Source of the DNA: Mycobacterium sp. SMC-2
GTDB lineage: Bacteria; Actinomycetota; Actinomycetes; Mycobacteriales; Mycobacteriaceae
Direction: 5' to 3'
DNA length: 64,000 nucleotides
Assembly: GCF_025263485.1 (NCBI RefSeq)
Contig: NZ_CP079863.1
Span: forward strand, 1,178,001-1,242,000
Of the stretch, positions 58,399 to 64,000 are shown in pieces. The notes beneath the pieces are model-generated. The model saw only the letters and a list, made by a program, of their open reading frames with translations, had not been told where the DNA came from and made no database searches. Both the position numbers and the translations under genes were made by a program. Every line of letters starts with the position of its first letter. Position 1 is the first letter of the stretch.

Positions 58399-61233
58399 TC
58401 AGCGCTTGCCCGGCGGGCGGGCGCCGCGCGCGATGCCCAGGCCCTTCACCGGCGGGGCGGGCGGTCCGCCGTCGCCTTCGGCTTCCTTGGTCGGCTCCGG
58501 GCTGGGCTTCGGCTCGGGCGCGGCCCCGGGTTGCTGCTCGGCGGCCTTCGCCGGAGCGGCCTTCTTGGCGCCGGGCCGCTTGGCTCCGGCGGCGATGCCC
58601 AGGCCCTTCACCGGCGCGGCCGGCGCCGTCTCCTCGGCCTTGGCTTCCTCGCCGGCCGGTTCGGCCTTCGGCGCTGCCTCGGCCTTGGGTGCCTCGGCCG
58701 CCGGCGCGGCCTTCTTCGCACCCGGGCGCTTGGCGCCGCCGGCGATGCCCAGCCCCTTGACGGGCGCGGCGGGCGCGGATGCCTCGGCCTTGGGTGCCTC
58801 GGCCGCCGGCGCGGCCTTCTTGACGCCGGGGCGCTTGGCGCCGCCGGCGATGCCCAGCCCCTTGACGGGCGCGGCGGGTGCGGCCTCGGACTTCGGGGCC
58901 GCCTCGGCGGGTGCCTCCTCGGTCTTTTTGGCCGGTGCCTCGACGGTCGCGGTGGCCTTGGGCGCCTGAGCCGCGCGCTTCTCGGCTTCCTTTGCGGCCG
59001 TGCCCTTCTCGGGCAGCGTCGCCTTGTCGTACTCGAGCGACCCGAGCAGTATCTGGGCCACGTCGAGCACCTCGACGCCGGTCCGGCCGGCCTCCTCCTG
59101 CCGGTCGTTGACGCCGTCGGTGATCATCACGCGGCAGAACGGGCAGCCGGTGGCGATCGTGGTCGCGTTGGTGGCCAGCGCCTCGTCGACGCGTTCGTGG
59201 TTGATCCGCTTGCCGATGTGCTCTTCCATCCACATCCGCGCGCCGCCCGCGCCGCAGCAGAAGCTGCGCTCGGCGTGGCGCGGCATCTCGGTGAGATTGG
59301 CCCCCGCGGCGCCGATCAGCTCCCGCGGCGCCTCGTAGACCTTGTTGTGCCGGCCCAGGTAGCAGGGGTCGTGGTAGGTGATGTCCTGCGAGACGGGCGT
59401 GACCGGCACCAGCTTGTTGTCCCGGATCAGCCGGTTAAGCAGCTGGGTGTGGTGCAACACCGAGTAGTTCGAGCCCAGCTGCCGGTATTCGCGGCCCAGC
59501 GTGTTGAAGCAGTGCGGGCAGGTGACGACGACCTTGCGGTCGACGGTCTCCACGCCCTCGAACACCCCGTCCAGCGTTTCGACGGCCTGGGCGGCCAGCT
59601 GCTGGAACAGGAACTCGTTGCCGGAGCGGCGCGCGGAGTCGCCGTTGCAGGTTTCCCCGGCCCCCAGCACCAGGTACTTCACCCCGGCGATGGCCAGCAG
59701 TTCGGCGACCGCCTTGGTGGTCTTCTTGGCCTTGTCGTCGTAGGCGCCGGCGCAGCCCACCCAGAACAGGTACTCGAAGCCGTCGAAGCTGTCGACGTCC
59801 TCGCCGTAGACGGGGACGTCGAAGTCCACCTCGTCGATCCAGTTGGTCCGGTCCGACGCGTTCTGGCCCCACGGGTTGGCCTTGGTCTCCAGGTTCTTGA
59901 ACAGCACCGACAGCTCGGAGGGGAACTCCGACTCCATCATCACCTGGTAGCGGCGCATGTCGACGATGTGGTCGACGTGCTCGATGTCCACCGGGCACTG
60001 CTCGACGCAGGCGCCGCAGGTCACACAGGACCACAGCACGTCGGGGTCGATGACGCCGCCCTGTTCTTCGGTGCCGACCAGGGGCCGCGTGGCCTGCTCG
60101 GGCCCGGAGCCCATGACGCGGCCGAAGCCCGACTCGGGCACATGGTGCGCCTCGGCGTGCTTCTCGCCGGCCAGTTCCTCGCCGAGCCCGCCCTCGGGGG
60201 TGTTCGCGGCGGGCGATTCCTTGTCGCCGAGGATGTAGGGCGCCTTGGCCATCCAGTGGTCGCGCAGGTCCATGATGACGAGCTTGGGAGACAGCGGTTT
60301 GCCGGTGTTCCAGGCCGGGCACTGCGACTGGCACCGTCCGCACTCGGTGCAGGTGGCGAAGTCCAGCATGGCCTTCCAGCTGAAGTCCTCGACCTTGCCG
60401 CGTCCGAATTCGGCGTCGTCCGGCGGGTTTTCGAAGTCGATCGGCTTGCCGTCGGCCTCGATCGGCAGCAGCGGGCCGAGCCCGTCGGGCAGCCGCTTGA
60501 AGATCACGTTGATCGGCGCGGTGAAGATGTGCAGGTGCTTGGAGTGCAGCACGATGATCAGGAAGGCCAGCATGACGGCGATGTGCAGCAGCAGGGCCGT
60601 CGTCTCGATGATCTCGTTGGCGGGCTGGCCCAGCGGGCGCAGGATCGCGCCGAACAGGTGCGACAGGAACGCGGCCTTGCCGTAGGGCAGCGTGCCGTTG
60701 TTGACGGCAGACCCGCGCACCAGCACATACGTCCAGATGACGTTGAAGATCATGAACAGGACCAGCCACGCGCCGCCGGTGTGTGAACCGTAGAACCGAG
60801 ACGACCGGCCGATCTCGCGCGGGCTGCGCATCAGCCGAATGATGGCGAAGGTGGTGATGCCCAGGAAGACGGCGGTCGCGAAGAAGTCCTGCAGGAAGCC
60901 CAGCGCGTCCCAGCGCCCGATGATCGGGATGTGGAAGTTGTCCTGGAATAGCAGGCCGTAGGCCTCGATGTAGACCGTGAGCAGGATGAAGAAGCCCCAC
61001 ATTGTGAAGAAGTGCGCCAGGCCGGGGATCGACCATTTCAGCAGGCGGCGCTGTCCGAAGACCTCGGCGATTTCCGTCCAGATTCGCCTGCCGGGGTCGT
61101 TGGTGTGGCCTGGAGCCGGCTTCCCGGACGTGATCAGCTTGAACAGCCACAGGACCCGGCGGCCGGCGAGCGCGGCCACACCCAGCGTCATGCCCATGCC
61201 CACTACCAGTCTGATGAGCATCTGCGTCGTCAC
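58399..61233 (-). CDS. Heterodisulfide-reductase-like Fe-S membrane oxidoreductase (Rv0338c-like)
   Basis: The 944-residue membrane oxidoreductase starts at GTG 61233 (MTTQMLIRLV) with GGGGAG before it. The N-terminal 250 residues hold about six helices of a NarI/cytochrome b type anchor. Two 4Fe-4S motifs follow, CTECGRCQSQCP and CVTCGACVEQCPVDIEH, then two CCG domains (CPHCFNTLG, DPCYLGRHNK, FCCGAGGARMW). It probably passes electrons between quinol and a soluble partner. The last 200 residues are an Ala/Lys/Pro/Glu-rich tail with VKGLGIA-x-GA-x-RPG four times, which may be longer than in the M. tuberculosis protein. The donor and acceptor are unknown. Confidence 0.92.
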   Translation of the reverse strand: MTTQMLIRLVVGMGMTLGVAALAGRRVLWLFKLITSGKPAPGHTNDPGRRIWTEIAEVFGQRRLLKWSIPGLAHFFTMWGFFILLTVYIEAYGLLFQDNFHIPIIGRWDALGFLQDFFATAVFLGITTFAIIRLMRSPREIGRSSRFYGSHTGGAWLVLFMIFNVIWTYVLVRGSAVNNGTLPYGKAAFLSHLFGAILRPLGQPANEIIETTALLLHIAVMLAFLIIVLHSKHLHIFTAPINVIFKRLPDGLGPLLPIEADGKPIDFENPPDDAEFGRGKVEDFSWKAMLDFATCTECGRCQSQCPAWNTGKPLSPKLVIMDLRDHWMAKAPYILGDKESPAANTPEGGLGEELAGEKHAEAHHVPESGFGRVMGSGPEQATRPLVGTEEQGGVIDPDVLWSCVTCGACVEQCPVDIEHVDHIVDMRRYQVMMESEFPSELSVLFKNLETKANPWGQNASDRTNWIDEVDFDVPVYGEDVDSFDGFEYLFWVGCAGAYDDKAKKTTKAVAELLAIAGVKYLVLGAGETCNGDSARRSGNEFLFQQLAAQAVETLDGVFEGVETVDRKVVVTCPHCFNTLGREYRQLGSNYSVLHHTQLLNRLIRDNKLVPVTPVSQDITYHDPCYLGRHNKVYEAPRELIGAAGANLTEMPRHAERSFCCGAGGARMWMEEHIGKRINHERVDEALATNATTIATGCPFCRVMITDGVNDRQEEAGRTGVEVLDVAQILLGSLEYDKATLPEKGTAAKEAEKRAAQAPKATATVEAPAKKTEEAPAEAAPKSEAAPAAPVKGLGIAGGAKRPGVKKAAPAAEAPKAEASAPAAPVKGLGIAGGAKRPGAKKAAPAAEAPKAEAAPKAEPAGEEAKAEETAPAAPVKGLGIAAGAKRPGAKKAAPAKAAEQQPGAAPEPKPSPEPTKEAEGDGGPPAPPVKGLGIARGARPPGKR

Positions 61234-61351
61234 CGAAGGTCTCCCCAATGCATTGTTGATTCAGCCTGCGCTTTGTTTGCCTGCTAAGCCCCGCTCATAG
61301 TTACATCTCCGCAGCTTTCGCCGCGAGAAAGGCTGCCCTAACTTCAGAAGG

Positions 61352-63055
<1,704 letters not shown>

Positions 63056-63110
63056 GCCCCGCACCCCACTTCCGATCGCCCGGTGGTCCTCACCCTAGCG
63101 GCCGACGGGG

Positions 63111-63605
63111 TCAGCGCAGGCCGGGCGGGACCGTGATCACCGTCGGCACCCCCGGAATGGTGATCACCGACGGCACCTGCGGCAGGTGATGCCGATGCGT
63201 CGGCTGCTGCTGGGTCGGCTGGCCTGTCGGCTGCTGCGTCGGCTGCTGTGCCGGCGGCTCGACCGCACTGCTGGTGGTCGGCGTCGTCGTGGTGGTCGTC
63301 GTGGTGGTGGTGGTCGCGCTGGTCGTCGTGCCGGTGCGGGTGGTGCTCGGGGTGGGACTTGTGCCCTGTTCGCCCTGTAGCAACTCGGTGATGCCGTAGA
63401 CGATGAGCCCGATCAGGATCGCGACGAATACCAGCCAGGCGATGAGCAGCGGCGGCTTGCGGTACCACGGAGTGGGTTCACTCTCGTCGAAAGCTTCGGG
63501 CGGGTTCGCCGAGGCATCGCCGGAAGTCGGCTGGTCACCCATGCCGTAGTCGGCATGCCGGGTCGATTGCTCGTGGAAGTCGTCGGGTGGGCCTTTGCGT
63601 GCCAC
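63111..63605 (-). CDS. Membrane-anchored Pro/Thr/Gln-rich protein
   Basis: The 164-residue protein starts at GTG 63605 (MARKGPPDDF). The frame stays open to 63929, but that part is the shadow of the next gene. The cytoplasmic start is acidic, one helix lies at about 63-85 (LLIAWLVFVAILIGLIVYGI), and a long outer tail of Thr, Pro and Gln ends in PSVITIPGVPTVITVPPGLR. The tail composition resembles that of the Hsp70-like protein encoded just after it on the same strand (47 bp), so the two may work together. The function is not known. Confidence 0.7.
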   Translation of the reverse strand: MARKGPPDDFHEQSTRHADYGMGDQPTSGDASANPPEAFDESEPTPWYRKPPLLIAWLVFVAILIGLIVYGITELLQGEQGTSPTPSTTRTGTTTSATTTTTTTTTTTPTTSSAVEPPAQQPTQQPTGQPTQQQPTHRHHLPQVPSVITIPGVPTVITVPPGLR

Positions 63606-63652
63606 GGCACCGATGGTACTGACCCCGGCTGCCAACCTGCTGGGCCCGCCCG

Positions 63653-64000
63653 TCAGAAGGTATTGACCCTGTCGATGCTGACGAACATCCCGTGGCCGGT
63701 GCGGTCGTTGGTGAACCGGGTGCCGTCGGCGGTGGCGTTGATCGTCCAGCCCGCGGCGTTGTAGGTCTTGTAGTCGATCTGGACGGTCGGGATGGCCCCC
63801 AGGTTGCCCAGCACCCATTGCACCTTGCCGGAGGCGTCCACGCTGACGCCATTGGCGTGCTCGCCGTCTTGCATGGGGGAATTGGTGAAGGGCGCCTCGC
63901 ATCCGACGGTGTCCTTGTTGATCTGGCACCGCGTGGTGCCCGACTTGGTTTCGATGAACACGTAACCGTTCTGATCGGGCGGGAGCGGGATGGCACCGGC
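63653..64000 (-). CDS. 3' part of a small secreted protein, cut by the window edge
   Basis: The frame is open to the right edge of the window, so the start is missing. The visible 115 residues have GYVFIETKSGTTRCQ, two Cys (TRCQINKDTVGCE) that can pair, and a beta-rich pattern (WVLGNLGAIPTVQIDYKTY, GWTINATADGTRF, GHGMFVSIDRVNTF). This style fits a small exported mycobacterial lipoprotein or wall protein whose signal peptide lies outside the window. I do not recognise the family. Confidence 0.65.
   Translation of the reverse strand, partial: AGAIPLPPDQNGYVFIETKSGTTRCQINKDTVGCEAPFTNSPMQDGEHANGVSVDASGKVQWVLGNLGAIPTVQIDYKTYNAAGWTINATADGTRFTNDRTGHGMFVSIDRVNTF

Noticed and set aside
58531..60786. 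A 751-residue plus-strand open frame opposite the Fe-S oxidoreductase
   Set aside because: The opposite strand carries clear cysteine motifs and membrane helices; this frame has only biased Val/Leu/Gly/Asp composition.

Overview
The window is high-GC actinobacterial DNA, almost certainly from a slow-growing Mycobacterium and most like the M. avium complex (inference from gene content). Many genes start with GTG or TTG. Homologues of M. tuberculosis Rv0314c and Rv0315 lie at the left. Homologues of Rv0320, dcd (Rv0321), udgA (Rv0322), Rv0332, Rv0333, rmlA (Rv0334), aspC (Rv0337c) and Rv0338c follow in that order at the right. These family assignments come from reading the translated sequence, not from a database search.

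Left chromosomal arm (1-15641): a DUF3060 membrane protein, an MDR oxidoreductase, a GH16 glucanase, a polytopic glycosyltransferase, two tandem GAP/SfLAP membrane proteins, a PAP2-diacylglycerol kinase fusion, a polyol operon (mannitol dehydrogenase-type enzyme plus xylulokinase), two DUF732 secreted proteins, a Pro/Ala-rich secreted protein, an L,D-transpeptidase and a phosphorylase-like protein.

Integrated element (15642-44454, about 28.8 kb): it is bounded by a perfect 47-bp direct repeat that is the 3' part of tRNA-Gly(CCC), and the intact tRNA lies at the right end. Just inside each end is a pair of ACGGGACC sites with 11-bp spacing, which look like integrase arm sites. The mobility and replication genes are an excisionase-like protein, a primase-polymerase/AAA ATPase, iteron-like repeats, a zinc-finger protein, a serine resolvase and a tyrosine integrase. 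There are no phage structural or conjugation genes. The cargo is mainly defence: an mrr restriction gene broken by two IS21-family insertions, each with an exact 6-bp target duplication; a complete type I R-M operon (hsdM-hsdS-hsdR); an overlapping three-gene cassette; and a separate minus-strand three-gene operon with predicted membrane proteins next to attR. The three-gene cassette encodes a PD-(D/E)XK plus degenerate methyltransferase fusion, an HsdS-like protein and a HEPN-motif protein. It is the best candidate here for an undescribed system: a DNA-recognition complex guarding a HEPN ribonuclease, by analogy with PrrC and EcoprrI.

Right chromosomal arm (44484-64000): an Rv0320-like exported protein, dcd, three tandem paralogues with an Hsp70/actin-like N-terminal region and a low-complexity C-terminus (the first carries seven 45-bp in-frame repeats), udgA, three overlapping or abutting genes for very charged coiled-coil proteins, an Rv0332-like mycothiol-dependent enzyme, an SnoaL-like protein, rmlA, a YibE/F membrane protein, the aminotransferase aspC, a large Fe-S heterodisulfide-reductase-like oxidoreductase, an Hsp70-like membrane protein and two further membrane or secreted proteins. 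udgA and rmlA supply sugar nucleotides for the cell envelope.
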